From Tolypeutes matacus (Eukaryota; Chordata; Mammalia; Cingulata; Chlamyphoridae), in NCBI GenBank assembly GCA_026826555.1, contig JAKSZT010054396.1, positions 14,194,535 to 14,258,534 of the forward strand: a DNA stretch of 64,000 nt, in the 5' to 3' direction. The notes under the pieces are model-generated. The model saw nothing but the letters and a program-made list of their open reading frames with translations. It did not search any database and was not told the DNA's origin. The position numbers and the translations under genes are program-made. This document shows, in pieces, positions 27,505 to 39,230 of the stretch (positions within the stretch are counted from its first letter, which is position 1; each line of letters opens with the position of its first letter).

Positions 27505-28165
27505 TCCGTTCCTTAATTAAAGCCTTGCCGAGGCAGCCTGCCTGCTGAAGCCTCCTCCACAGCTCTAAGACTAATTGCTGCCACCTCTGCGCCTTTAGTG
27601 AACAAGCCGGTGAGGTCACTGCCTGGGATGCAAAGACTTGATTTCCCAGACCCCCTCCAGCCGCCTCTTCCCCACATGAGCTTGTGTGGCTGGGAGATAA
27701 GGGGCCCTCTGGCCATTCCTCAGCCCAGATGCTTCCTTTCAGCTCTACCTATAATGGGGACGGGGAACATGTGGGGGGCGGGGGAGAGTGGTCTGGTCTG
27801 TCCCCCGCCCCCCCCGGGGGATTCGGGGCCTATATTTCTCCCCAGGATGACAGAATTTCTATTACCTTAAAGGGCTCATCTATTTAGGCTGCAATTTCTC
27901 TGAAGCCCTGTCCGCTGTTATTGAACCCTGCATGCTGGCAAGAGGAGCTGGCACTCCATCACCCAAATGCACAAACTCGTTTCCACATTTTTCTCCCCTT
28001 TCTCCGTGCCGTTGGTAGGTCATATGCAAACCTCGGCTGCCCTGGTAGGGGGGAGACAGGAGGGGAGAAAGAGTTATGAAAATCCAGATGAGTGGAGCAG
28101 TGATTGAATTTTCCTCTAAGGTTTCCGATGTCCTTTGAAGATGTTGCCCTCCCTGGGACACCCTC
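27505..28165. promoter_or_regulatory. Candidate conserved noncoding region
   Basis: About 660 bp without recognisable repeats. It includes CCTTAATTAAAGCCTTGCC, AAGACTAATTGCTGCC, a G/C palindrome CCCCCCGGGGG near 27812, CATATGCAAACCTCGGC (octamer-like), AGCAGTGATTGAATTTTCC and several retained CpGs. No persuasive ORF is present. Enhancer function is an inference. Confidence 0.3.
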
Positions 28166-28509
28166 TAGCTGGGCAAAGTGCCTGTCCCCTCGTGTGCGGC
28201 TTCTAGGCTGGAATTAGGGAGCAAGGGCAACTGTGAGCCAGAAGGGACTGTAAACTCTGAAATTTATAGCCAGGTGACAGGTACATAATGCAGGTGCATC
28301 TCCTTTTTTAATTGTTTTGTTCTTCTTCAAACTGAGGTCTAAGAGTAGAAAACCATCTTCTCATCCTTCATTACACCCCACTCCCCTTGACTAACTTCCT
28401 AATTAATGTCGTAAAAGATTTTCCTGGATGAGGGATTCACTCTTGATTGTGACCAGAAGAGCACAGATAATGCAAAAATAGCAGAAATGATCCAAAAATA
28501 TCAATGTAC

Positions 28510-28770
28510 ACATGGGCATTCTCCAGCATCAAAGTGGGAACTCTGGATTCAGGTGGAACTAGACTCAAATCCCAGCTCTGCTATCAGCTGCTGTATGGTC
28601 TCCAGAGAGTTCCTTAAACTTCTCCAGCCTTAGTTTTGTCATCCACAAAATGGGGTAACTCATGGGATTATGGTACAGTGTCATTCTCAGGATTGAATTA
28701 GGTAAAATATGTACGATGCTCAGAACAAATCCTGGCATGTAGCAAGTGTTCAATAAGTTTGTTGAGGCTG
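28510..28770 (+). repeat. MIR SINE, sense, long copy
   Basis: It reads GAACTAGACTCAAATCCCAG, then CTTAGTTTTGTCATCCAC, then AGCAAGTGTTCAATAAG. Confidence 0.75.
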
Positions 28771-28814
28771 ATTAGGTAGCTATGTAGAGATGACATACTA
28801 GAGGCAAAAGGGGT

Positions 28815-29000
28815 CAGGTGGGCCTGGGTTGGAACCCCAAGCCTGCCACTCAGTAGCTGTGCTCCCTTGGTAATGTGTGCAGCCTCCTTGAGCCCCAATT
28901 TCCCGTCTGTAACCTGGGTTCATTGTGTCTGCCCTTCAGGGTCTGCTTGAGTCCTGGATGAGATGCCATGTGTAAAGCACCATATACGGGAATCGCTCTT
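28815..29000 (+). repeat. MIR SINE, sense
   Basis: It reads GGCCTGGGTTGGAACCCC, then GCCACTCAGTAGCTGTGC and CTGTAACCTGGGTTC. Confidence 0.7.
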
Positions 29001-29004
29001 TGCA

Positions 29005-29145
29005 ACAGCAGAGTTGGAAGCATGCTCAGCTCTTCGCTGGTGCACCCTCTCATTTTACAAATGGGGAAACTGAGGTCCAGAGAGGGGAAGTGGCTGATCT
29101 CAGGTCACACAGCAGAGCACTGGCAGGAAACATCACTTTCAGTCT
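29005..29145 (-). repeat. MIR SINE, antisense
   Basis: It reads ATGGGGAAACTGAGGTCC, then CTGATCTCAGGTCACACAGC. Confidence 0.75.
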
Positions 29146-29340
29146 GAGGCTCTTTCCACCTTCCCCTCCCTCTCATGAGTTTGCTGGCCCCGGAGCAGGC
29201 GCTTACTGATTTTTCCCAGGGCGGGGAAGAGTGGGGGAATTACTAGGGGGTAAATCACGTTGGCAATTAATCCACAGAGCAAAGGAAGGGAAATTGGTTT
29301 TATGTCACTAAGGCTCAGTCCAGGCTTCTCCCTCTGGGAC

Positions 29341-29384
29341 CTCACAGTTTGTGGCTTTATTACTCACAGTTTGTGGCTTTATTA
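29341..29384. repeat. Perfect 22-bp tandem duplication
   Basis: The unit CTCACAGTTTGTGGCTTTAT plus TA occurs at 29341-29362 and again, identical, at 29363-29384. There are only two copies. Confidence 0.95.
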
Positions 29385-29834
29385 GGGAAAACTGCTGACA
29401 CTTTTGTTGCAAAAAATAAAGGCTTCCCATCTCACACCAGCCTCTCCCTGCCGCGCCCCTGATGTCCTTATCAGGGCCTTCATTACTCGGGTCTGGAGCT
29501 GGGACTTTGGTCTTTGGTGCCTGCAGCTCTCCCCCTGCCGTGGGAGAAGCTATTGGGGCAGATCTGAGGTACCCAGGCTCCAAACACACTCCGTTTTGTT
29601 TCAATTTTTGTTATTGTTTTTGTCTAACTTTCTAGTATAGATGGGGCTGGTAACTCCCTGCCAACTCCCAGTCCTGGTCAGAACCCGGGACCTGGGTCTG
29701 ACTCCACAGATTCCAAAGGGTGGGGCAGGGACCATGAGTCAGAGGAGCTTCCCTGAAAGGCCAGAAGAAGTGGGTGGCCAAGAGGGAGCGATGCTGGCTC
29801 ATGTTCTGAGCACAGAGTAACTGCAATGGGCCCT

Positions 29835-29970
29835 TGGCCAGGTGCTTTCCTCGGCAACTCTGCTCAACATACATGATTTTATTTAATTGTGTAACCCTGT
29901 AAGTAGCAACTGTTAGGATCCTCACTGCAGAAGAGGAAACTGAGGTTCAGAGAGGCTCAGCACTTTGGGG
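29835..29970 (-). repeat. MIR SINE, antisense
   Basis: It reads CAGGTGCTTTCCTCGGC, then TTTTATTTAATTGTGTAACC, then AGAGGAAACTGAGGTTCAG. Confidence 0.7.
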
Positions 29971-30324
29971 CAGCACTTTTCAGTTTTCCCGGCTCTTTCA
30001 CATCCAAACTTGTTCATCTTCAACTCCCCTGTGAGAAAACTTTGCCTCAGAGAGGAAAAGTAACCTTCCTGAGGTGCCCAGTTGGAACTGAGCCTATAGC
30101 TGTTTGAACCCAGCACCTACTCCTTTGGCCACAACCCAAAATTGCCTGAAGAAGAGAGGGCTGTGGTAATGTGGCTGAATTACGAGCTTCAAGATACTAT
30201 AGGCCTTTTCCCGGGGTAGGGGGCAACCCTGGAAACCCTGGAGCTTTTGGCTCCAAGGCCAGGTTCCCCTCAGGGCAGCCAGGCAGACAGGGGTGGTGGG
30301 GTTGGGGGGCGAGTTAGCACTGAG

Positions 30325-30505
30325 GAGAGTACCAGCTGGGGAGCCAGACCTGGGCTGCTCTGCCTACTGGGCTCTGCTGCCTACTAGCTGCTTGACTTTG
30401 CCCAAGTCACATCGCCACTCTGTGCCTTTACTTTGTCTTCTGCAAAATGGGGTGTAAACACTGGCCCCTGTTGCCCAGGACTGGTATAAAACTCAGAAAT
30501 TAGTT
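30325..30505 (+). repeat. MIR SINE, sense
   Basis: It reads GAGCCAGACCTGGGCTGC, then CTACTAGCTGCTTGACTTTG and TCTTCTGCAAAATGGGG. Confidence 0.75.
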
Positions 30506-31469
30506 GCTTGGGAAGGACTGGAAGAAGTACTAGGATGTGCATACCCACAGGCGTGAAGGGGAGCAGTGGGCCCGGGACCTGCAGACCTACCCCTGCTCCA
30601 AGGTGGCGGGTCTGGAGTGAGGGCAGGACCATGTCCTGCTCCTGCCACCCGTGGCCCCTCCCCAGCCACCTCCTCCCCCTCAGTCACCACCAAATCCCAT
30701 ATACAGGAGTAATTATCGACCCCAGGTAGTGGAAGGAATCCTGTCAGAAGATTTGACTTTGTCTGGAAAATGAAAGATGTTGCAGAAAAAGTTCATGAAT
30801 AAATTATTGTGAGGTGGGGCTAATAAGAAAACTAGCAATGGGGGTAAATACAAAAAAAAAAAAAAGTGCCCAAACCCATAAAATAACCAAAAAAACCCTA
30901 CTTAAAAGTTTGTTCCCCAGAATACTAAAAAATCATTTTTCTCCCCTCTCCTAACAGTGCTGAGGAGGGAAAGTCAATTCCCTGAGACAGGGACAGGGAA
31001 GCTGGCCTGGGGCTCCCTGACCCTCAGATACAGATGGTCTAGAGGAGCAGGGAGGTAAGAAATGTAAGGAGAAGAGTGAGAGCTGAGCAGGCTGGGCCCT
31101 GGATGCTTCTTCAGCAGGTGGGGGGAGCATTGCAGACTTGAGCAGGGATGCAACACAGCAGGGCTGTACTTTCGGCCATCCCTTGTGTGGAGGCTGGTGA
31201 CAGCATAGGTATAAAGCATCTAGTAGAGAATCCGGGGTACAGTAGGCCATCCATAAACGTTGGTTCCCGTCGCTCCCCACATGTCTTCAGTGGAGGCTGC
31301 TTAGTGTGGTGGGGAGACAATGGAGGTTTTTTATTGACCACCAACTCTGAAATGTCTGCCACCCTTGCTCATTCATTCATCCACACATTCATTAATTTAA
31401 CACACACTTCTGGAGCACCTGCTGTGAGCTGGGCACTGGGACTCCAGCTCCATGAGGCAATGGTCCATC

Positions 31470-32095
31470 TCTAGAGAGCATGGACTTTGAGTCAGAGAAA
31501 CCTGAGTTTGCATCTCAGTACAGCCACTCGCCAACTGGGCGACAGGGAGCAGTGACTTAGTTTGCCAGGGCTGCTGCAACAAATACCACAGACCCGATGG
31601 CTCAAGCCCCAGGAATTTATTGTCTCCCAGTTTTGGAGTCTACAAGTCCAAAATCAAGGTGTTGGCAGAATCACACTTTCTCCAGAGCCTGTAGCCTTCT
31701 GGTGGTGGCCCACCAGCAATCTGTGGCTTAATCTCTGCCTCCGTCACATGGCCGTCTCTCCCTCTGTCTGTCTCCTCCTGTGTCCAAATTTCCCCTGTTG
31801 ATAAGGACTCCAGTCGTATAGGATTAAAGCCCACCCTGGTTCAGTTTGGCCTCAACCTTAACTAATAGGCTCTTTGAAGGTCCTATTTACAAATGAGTTC
31901 ACATTCACAGGACCAGGGTTAGGACTTGAACATGTCTTTGTGGGGGACACGATTCAACCCACAACAGGCTGGTTCACCTCCTGAGCCTCACTTTGCTCAT
32001 GTCTCACGTGGAAGAAACTTGCAGGATGGCTGTGGGCGTGACAGCAGGCATGTGCAACAGAAGTGCTTGGCACACAGCTGGCAAATCTTAGCCTC
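31470..32095 (+). repeat. MIR SINE, sense, split by an LTR
   Basis: The left part (31470-31552) reads GAGCATGGACTTTGAGTC and CCAACTGGGCGACAGGG. The right part (31967-32095) resumes with CACCTCCTGAGCCTCACTTT and GTGCTTGGCACACAGC. The order is continuous if the LTR at 31553-31966 is removed, so the LTR inserted into a pre-existing MIR. Confidence 0.65.
31553..31966 (+). repeat. ERVL-type (MLT2-like) solitary LTR in an MIR
   Basis: It begins TGACTTAGTTTGCCAGGG and ends CAACCCACAACA, with GATAAGGACTCCAGTCGTAT inside, clearly related to the LTR at 8297-8760. No internal retroviral genes remain. Confidence 0.7.
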
Positions 32096-32149
32096 CTTTC
32101 CCATATGTTTTTGCAGTGGCCTAGGCTCTTACCAGGCCACATGTAATGA

Positions 32150-32640
32150 TTTAAAATGCCTAAAGCTTATGCAGAACTTTCTCTGGGCCAGGCACTGTTT
32201 TAAGCCCCTTACATGTATTAACTTATTTAATCTTTACTACCACCCTTGGAGGAAGGTACTGTTTGTTTTTTTTAATTTATTTTATTTATTTATCCCTCCC
32301 TTGCTTGTGCTTGCTGTGTCCATTTGCTGTGCATTTTTCTGTGTGTGCTTGTCTCCCTTTGTTGCGTCATTTTGCTGGTCAGCTCACCCCACCATGAGGA
32401 CCATCAGCTCACCGTGGGCTGGCTTGCCTTCACCAGGAGGCCCCAAGATTCGAACCCAGGGCCTCCCATATGGTAACCAGGAGCCCAACCACTTGAGACA
32501 CAATCTGCTTCCTGGAAGGTACTGTTAAAAACCCCATTTCACAGATGGGGAAACTGAGATACAGAGAGTTTCAATAACTTGCTCAAGGTCATGTAGCCAA
32601 TAAGAGCAAGAGTCAGGACTTGAACCCAGTAGTCAGGCTC
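32150..32640 (-). repeat. MIR SINE, antisense, split by a DAS-type SINE
   Basis: The left half reads TTCTCTGGGCCAGGCACTG and CATGTATTAACTTATTTAA. The right half reads CACAGATGGGGAAACTGAG, then TTGCTCAAGGTCATGTAGCC and GGACTTGAACCCAG. The two halves join once the insert at 32264-32513 is removed. Confidence 0.82.
32264..32513 (-). repeat. Longer, diverged DAS-type SINE with 13-bp target duplication
   Basis: About 250 bp. Its tRNA-like end (minus strand: AGGAAGCAGATTGTGTCTCA, box B GGTTCGAATCTTG) resembles the other copies, but the middle is about 65 bp longer and includes CATTTGCTGTGCATTTTTC, suggesting an older subfamily. GGAAGGTACTGTT is duplicated at 32251-32263 and 32514-32526. Confidence 0.9.
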
Positions 32641-34114
32641 CAGGGTCCGTGGGTTGACCTTACATTCCACCCTCCCTGGTTACTACCTCTTCTGTGGGAC
32701 AACCCAGAGTGGTCTTTGCTGCCCCAACAAGATGAAACTTTAATCCGGGCCACAGGGGCACCCTGCTCCAGCCATGAGAGCGGAATTTGGAAGTGGCCAC
32801 CAAATTATGGGCAATTGGGCATCTGTAAGATAGCTCAGGTGCAGTGGGTGCTGCGCAGGCTGCCTCCACCCTGGGTGGTGGCATGGATGGAGCTCCCAGT
32901 CACCACCATGATGCCCAAATGGATCCCAGTTCTTCTACTACAAATACCCGTCATCTCAGGTATTTCCCATGGCCCTCTGAAGTTAGATGTCACTGTTTCC
33001 ATTTTGCAAATAAGAAAACAGGCTGGACAAGATTATGCAAGTCTCTGGAGGTCTCAGCCCTCCCCAGTCTCCTCGGGTATCTGGGCCCAGGGCTGTGCCT
33101 TCCCCAGACACTGGCTGCCAGGACTTGCCCTCCCTGCCTAGCCTTCCTCAGAGCCCCTACTTCCCTCTCTTCCCTCTGCCCTGCAGCTGTCCCAGGCCAA
33201 ATGCTGACCTGAGCTCCCATAACACCTGCCCCCTGAGGCCTTGGGGTCTTAAATGGGACCACACTCCAGGCTCACATTGCAAGAGGTGAAGCACTCTGAA
33301 AACATGGCTGATAAACCTCTGGGAACCAAGAAAAAATCCAGAGGAGAGCAGCTGTATAAAGACTCAGATAATTTACAGGAGCTGGGGGCTGGCAGGGAAG
33401 GACTGAGTAGACCACAGAGGCAACCTTCCCCACCCCCACTCCTTTTTTTCCCAGGAAAAGCCCCTCAGGTTTTAACTTCTCGGCTTTCTTTGCATTCACT
33501 CCATAATTTTTTTAGTGATTCTGCAATTGATAAATGATTGGATTTGCCTGAGTCTGGACTCTATCTCTCTGAGCAACAGAAATGCAAGATCCCTAGACAG
33601 GGCTTGGCCTTGGGGGAGCAGGAGAAGTTGCTGAGGCCAGAAGTGGGAAATGGAGACTCGTGGAAAGCGCTTTCCTTTTTAACTAAGGGCCTGCCTGTGT
33701 GTGCAACGCTGATAGCATCCCGGTCTTCAGCCCACATCATTGTCGTGTTCACCAGTGTAGCCAGCTTTACGTCTGTCAGAGGACAGATGTGATGTGATGG
33801 ATGTCAGCACAGTCCCTGGACTGACTTCCTCTCCCTCTGCCTGTTATTCCACCATCTTAGCTCTATTCCTTTGTGTCTTGAAGCCTTTTGGATGTCAAGA
33901 GCCTCCTTACAAGATACAAATGCCCCCACAGGGTTCCTACTGTAAGCCCCTATTAGCCATTTCTGCCTCCATTGTCAACATCCACTTAAGGGTAAATGTG
34001 TAGGAAAGAAGATGATGAAATTACCACGAAGAGCACCTAGGCACATAGTACATGCTCAGGACATTTGGGTTCCTGTCACTTCCGACCTGTCTGCAGTTGC
34101 GGCAGCCTGGTCTA

Positions 34115-34345
34115 AGAAGGGAGCATGAGCACAGGCTCTGGAGTCGGTCAGCCTCTTTCCCATGGTGTGTCTTGGGGCAAGTTACCCCCTTCAGCCTTGG
34201 ATTGCCCTCTCTCTAGGATGGTGATAGTAATTCCTTTCCTGTAGAATTGTTATAAGGACAAAAGGAGACAAGGAATAAAAATTTTTTTAAAAGTGCCTGG
34301 CACAGGGCTGGCACAAAGAGGATAGAGTTAAAAGCTTAAGTTTCC
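34115..34345 (+). repeat. MIR SINE, sense
   Basis: It reads GAGCACAGGCTCTGGAGTC, then TGGGGCAAGTTACCCCC, then AAAAGTGCCTGGCACAGG. Confidence 0.8.
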
Positions 34346-35864
34346 TTCCTCCCATCTTTGGCAGTGAGGATGAGTCAATCTGTCCTAAGCCATTAGGTCA
34401 GCTCTGTGTGGATGGGTGAAAGGCCATGGTCAGTGGCAAGAACCAGAGTCTGTCCCCCACCTCCCCCAAAATGGGCTACCCACTATGTATATACCCTGCA
34501 CAAAAGTCTCCAGGGATTTTAGACTTTAGGAGGCTCCTGATAAGAGTTCACACTCAGCCCTTATTAGCCCGTGATGCCTTCTCTAAACTCAGAAGAGACT
34601 TTTGGGAAAGGGAATGGTTAGAGAAGGCTACAGGTAAGACAATGGCATTGATGTAGACAAGAAAAGAAATTTTGTGGTTTTACTATGATGGCAGCTGAGT
34701 CCCCAGGAGAACCCCAGATCACAGAGCCAATAAGTGGCAGGGCCTGAACTTGACCCCAAATGTTGTTCTTCCAAACCAGCTACTGGGTTGGCCACACCCA
34801 CCACTTCTCAGGTCTCCCTGAAATTTTTCAGTATGTGTTTGGGAGCTGTTGGAGGTTATTTGTACTCCTTCAGAGAGCGCTCTTGAGGAGTCAGGGTCAG
34901 ATTGCATCTTTTGCAAATTAGAAAAAGGTAACCCTTTCTAAAGACATTCTACTGACATCTACTAGAAAACTAATGAAATAGGTACACAAATCTACCATGT
35001 CATGTCAGTGGCACTGCTAGATTTGTGCAGTGCACAGCCTGCACAACTGTACAGAGTGGCCTCAGGTTACTGGCATCCAATTCATTTTGGACATAGATGA
35101 GAATGAATGTTCCAAAAGCTCCAGATCTAATCTTCAGCACCCACTACCCCCTACCACGGGAGCCGGACAGAATGACTCTGCCCCACAGGCCCTCGGCACA
35201 GGGAGGCAAGGATAAGGAATGGATGTGGCGAGGGGCCTCCATCACCCTCTCCCTCTCACCCTAGTTGGCCCTCTGCTCCTCATGCCTTAGGCAACATTTC
35301 TTTTTCCCAACATGTATCCACTGTCAGTTGCTGCTTTATCAGTGACACTAATTGGGTCCAGGGAGGCTTGCTGTGTGGGAGAGGCTGCTGTGGCCGCTGT
35401 TCAGTCCAAGCTGTCCTCTTTGTCTTGTGGGCCACGTATCATTCTTTTTTTCTCTGGGAAATCCCAAATAGGATTCCTCACCTGGGAGTCCCACTGCCCG
35501 AGCTGGGAGTGGGGGGTGCCTGGGAAGGGTGGGCAAGGGGAGCACAGCAGCCCCAGGACTGGCCCTCTGCTTGGCAAAGAGCAGGCGCTTACCCAGCAAA
35601 GACCTCAGTAAACAGTAAAGCACATGTGTAGTGTGCTTTACTGACCCTGAAGTGACACTGGGCACCAAGTGGACACCAACAGCAGCCTCCACTGGTGGCC
35701 CTGAAACCACAAACTCCAGGGATAACAGAGGAGAGAGGAGAACAGGAATAACTAGGGTAGAGGAAACCACCAAAGGCTGCCTGCGGGGCATCTGGCATAG
35801 GGAGGGAGCCAGGCTGTGCCCTCTCATGCCACAGACTACTCTTGTGCCCCACCCCCCTCCAGCC

Positions 35865-36310
35865 ACTGGGTGGTAAGCTCCATGAGGGTAGGGGCCAGCT
35901 CCGTGCCACTCACTGTGAACCCCCTGGCCTAGCACAGTGTCTGACACATACTAGTGCTTAAAAATATTTCCAGAATGACTGAGTTAATTCAACACATAAG
36001 TATTGAGTGCCTACTGTGGACTGGTGCCACAGGGTTAAATAAAATAGACACCGTCCCTGCCCTATGGAACTTAAAATCTTGTGAATAAGAGATGGATTTT
36101 TAAATAATTATTTTATTACAATTGTGATAAGTGCCACAAAGGAACACGTATCAGGGAAACCTGCTTGCAAAGTTAGATGGTAAGGGAAAGTTAAAGGGAG
36201 CTGAAAGGGACCATAGGATGCATCTCTCATTTAATGATTAGGGGGCCCAGAGCCTAGCAGGGTGCCTGGGCTATAGTAGATGTTCAATAAACATTTGTGG
36301 AATGGGTAGA
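35865..36310. repeat. Cluster of L2 LINE 3' ends in both orientations
   Basis: Sense L2 ends lie at 35865-35970 (GTAAGCTCCATGAGGGTAGG, CAGTGTCTGACACATACTAG) and 36240-36310 (GATGTTCAATAAACATTTG). An antisense piece lies between them at 35975-36180 (AATTCAACACATAAGTATTG, GTCCCTGCCCTATGGAAC). Confidence 0.65.
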
Positions 36311-36659
36311 TGAATGCATGAGGCCAAGCCAGCTGAGGCTGCTGCCTTTGCCTCATGTAAGCCCATTTATTCTGATTCCAGGTCTAGAACCCTTTCTTGC
36401 CTAAACCATCTCACCCGCCTTTCCAACCAAAGGCCATGTGGGCCCCTCATGGCCCATCCCAGAGTCCTCTCTGCTGAGCGCCCGTGGGCCAGCAGATACA
36501 TGCTGTGTAGGCGCCACACACTCCATTCTACTCTGTTCATACATCCTCTTACCCACAAAGCATATTTAAGGGGACCTGGAGATGAACTGACAAAATTGCC
36601 TCCCTCTTCTGTGTGAGACAGTGTCAACCATCTTCCATCCTCCTCCCTCTTCCACTCTT

Positions 36660-36684
36660 AAAAAAAAAAAAAAAAAAAAAAAAA
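36660..36684. repeat. Poly(A) tract, 25 A
   Basis: An uninterrupted A run without a recognisable retroposon body immediately before it; CTCCCTCTTCCACTC precedes it. Confidence 0.85.
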
Positions 36685-37015
36685 GCCCTCATTAACGTAC
36701 TGCCCATTGCAAGGAAAACAGGTGATCAACATGAGAATCCCAGCTGTTGATTAATATTCCCAAACAGGACTGAACTACAAAGCAGCATATTTTCAAATAA
36801 ACCACATTTGGAAAAAAAATTTAATAGAACATATAACTCATTACCCAGCAGGGTCTGGGCCTGCACTGCCACACTGTGCGGGAAGGCAGGTGGAAGGCGG
36901 AGTTGATATTTGCATCTCTTTAGTGGGACCTGCTCAGGGGTTCCATTCTGCCAGTAGCTCTTTCAAATCAAGTTCAAGATGTTAATAGCTAATGCTGCAT
37001 CTATAATTATCAGGC
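36685..37015. promoter_or_regulatory. Candidate conserved noncoding block
   Basis: A repeat-free segment with CCTCATTAACGTACTGCCC, AGCTGTTGATTAATATTCC, GTTGATATTTGCATCTC (octamer-like) and TTAATAGCTAATGCTGC. There are surviving CpGs and no ORF. Function is an inference. Confidence 0.32.
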
Positions 37016-37188
37016 CTTTGGATGGGAGGAAGAGTTCACATCTGTTCTCCATTCACAAAATGAAGACACTAAGCAGGACTGGCAGGCTTCCCCCTGTGGG
37101 AAGTGGAGGGTTTCCTTTCCAGGGATAGAGGGGTTGTGGGTTAGGGGACTGAGATAGGGATAATTCAGGATATAAAAATATGCAGGCA

Positions 37189-37401
37189 GGGAGCAGATGT
37201 GGCTTAAGTGGTTGAGCACCCTCCTCCTACACAGGAGGTCCCAGATTCTGTTCCCGATGCCTCCTGAAAACAAAGACAAACAACAAGCAAGCAAACAGAA
37301 AAACCAATTCAGGGGAGCCAATGTGGCTCAGTGGTTGAGCGCCCACTACAAGGTCCCAGGTTCAATTCCCCAGCCCTGGTACCTGGAAAAAAAAAAAAAA
37401 A
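37189..37401 (+). repeat. Two tRNA-like SINE monomers, probably one dimeric insertion
   Basis: Monomer 1 (37189-37290) starts GGGAGCAGATGTGGCTTAAG. Monomer 2 (37313-37401) starts GGGGAGCCAATGTGGCTCAG, has GGTTCAATTCC as box B and ends in A16. Only the outer ends carry a shared 7-mer, GCAGGCA (37182-37188 and 37402-37408), which suggests that the pair moved as a single unit. Confidence 0.75.
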
Positions 37402-37564
37402 GCAGGCATCAACTTCCAGGTACTGAGAAAGGGCCAAAGCATCTGGGCCTTGGTGACCAGCCCTTCCTCAAGGTCAAGGCCTAGGTACCGAGTGCACTGT
37501 CGATCTGAACAGGGGCAGCAGAGGGTAACCCAGAGTTGTACCACACAACTGTAAGCATCCTGCG

Positions 37565-37730
37565 ATTGGAATGGGGAAGCCAGGAAATTTAAGTTCCAAA
37601 CCCATCTCTGCCCTGAATTAGCTGCATGATCTTGGGCAAGTCACTTTCCCTGTCTCAGTGTCAGTTTCCTCACCTATAAAGCAAGACGGCTGGACTGGGT
37701 GATTCCCAATGTCCCTTCCAGCTCTGACAC
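37565..37730 (+). repeat. MIR SINE, sense
   Basis: It reads AATTAGCTGCATGATCTTGG, then CAAGTCACTTTCCCTGTC and TCAGTTTCCTCACCTATAAA. Confidence 0.8.
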
Positions 37731-39029
37731 CCAGTGTAAGGAATGGGTGTGTGACCAGGTCCAGCCCATGCATCAGCAGAGTAGATGTCCACCCAGCTGG
37801 CTCCCCACCTGCAGCCTCCCCATTCCTCACTCCTCTTGGAGTGTCCCCTGCTGCAGAGAAAATGATGCTCAAGGAGAGCAGAAGGGCCCTTAAAGAAGAC
37901 CCAGCCAGTGGTTCCCAGCTAGACACCTGCAAATGCTTCAGCAGGTCACCAAGAGCCGTTCTGAACATTTCGCAAAGCCTACAGGAAATTCTACATTACC
38001 TGTGATGAGGCTAACTAAAACACCAAGGTTTTTCTTTTAATTGGAATTAAATTAACTCCTTGTGGTATCCCAGGTTAGCATGCACTGATCAGAGGCTCTG
38101 ACTGGTTGTAGGTGACATCACAGGACTTTCTAAGTCATGGATGATGGGAAGATGCTGCCACCAGTCACATTGCAGGTGGCCACTGGCCAAATTGCACCTG
38201 CTCAATACATGACACCTTAGACCCCAGCACAGAGTGACAGCAGTGCCTTTCAAGTTGAGAGAGCTTTGTAGAAGGCAGGCAATAAAGGGTCTTTGGTGGT
38301 GAAAAATTGGGGAGACTGATTGATTTCAGTAGCCACATATAATTGGTGGGTCCTGTATATACGTAGCATTACCATGAGAAGACGGCTTTCCAGCTGTGGG
38401 GATTCTGGATGAGGATCTTGGGGAACCATCTCAATAAAGAGCCTTTGGGGCCAGGCCTGGTGGGGGGAGTGAGCAGAGATGCTGGGTGATGGCAGCACCG
38501 GAGATGCCAAATGCAAACTCCTCCAGCTCTGCCTCTGGTCCAATCTCACCACCTTGGACTCTCTCACCTTGTTCTTCTCCCCAGAGAGTAGAAAGATGAA
38601 CACATCCAAATTCAGGGCTGGTTTGGGCCAGACCCTGGATGAGGGGAGAGAGGTGGATAAGACTCCATCCCTGTGGCCCTGCTAGTCCCAGTTCTGCCTC
38701 AGGGCTCCCTCTGGGTCCCAGAGTCCTATTCCCTGACATGAAGGCGGTGGATGTGATCCAGCTCTGAGGGTGTTGTCTCCCCAAGTGGATGCACCAGAGG
38801 CCAAATGGTAATTTTCCAGCAGTGCTTCTCGCCCCCAGCGTGGCCTGGCAGGGCTGGGAAGGGCAGGGGGTGGGGTGGTACAGCGAGGCACAATAGAGCA
38901 GGACCTGGTCTGGCTTTCCCCTTACACAAGAGTCCCCAGGGAGGCCAGAGTAAGTGGGTAGCATGGGACCCATCCTTAGACCAGACAACATTCTGCTTCC
39001 TGTGTGTGCTGGGAGCCCCCGCCCTCCTC

Positions 39030-39230
39030 GTCTCCTCATTCATTTCTTCAACAATATTTATAAAGCACCTATACTCTCTGCCAGGCCTGAGCGAGGGATA
39101 CCAGGGCAACTAAGACAAAAGATCCTTGTTCTCCTTAAGCTTCTAGTTTAATTGGGAAAGGCAGATAATAATTAAGTGGCCAAATAAACATATCTGGGTG
39201 TAGGAATGAATGTGCCTGTGTGGACACTGC
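39030..39230 (-). repeat. L2 LINE 3' end, antisense
   Basis: It reads CATTTCTTCAACAATATTTA, then GCACCTATACTCTCTGCC and TCTCCTTAAGCTTCTAG. Confidence 0.65.

Noticed and set aside
35348..35947. Long minus-strand open frame of about 199 codons
   Set aside because: Low-complexity Pro/Ser/Gly-rich translation, no domain or family resemblance, no splice or start context. Likely chance in GC-rich DNA.
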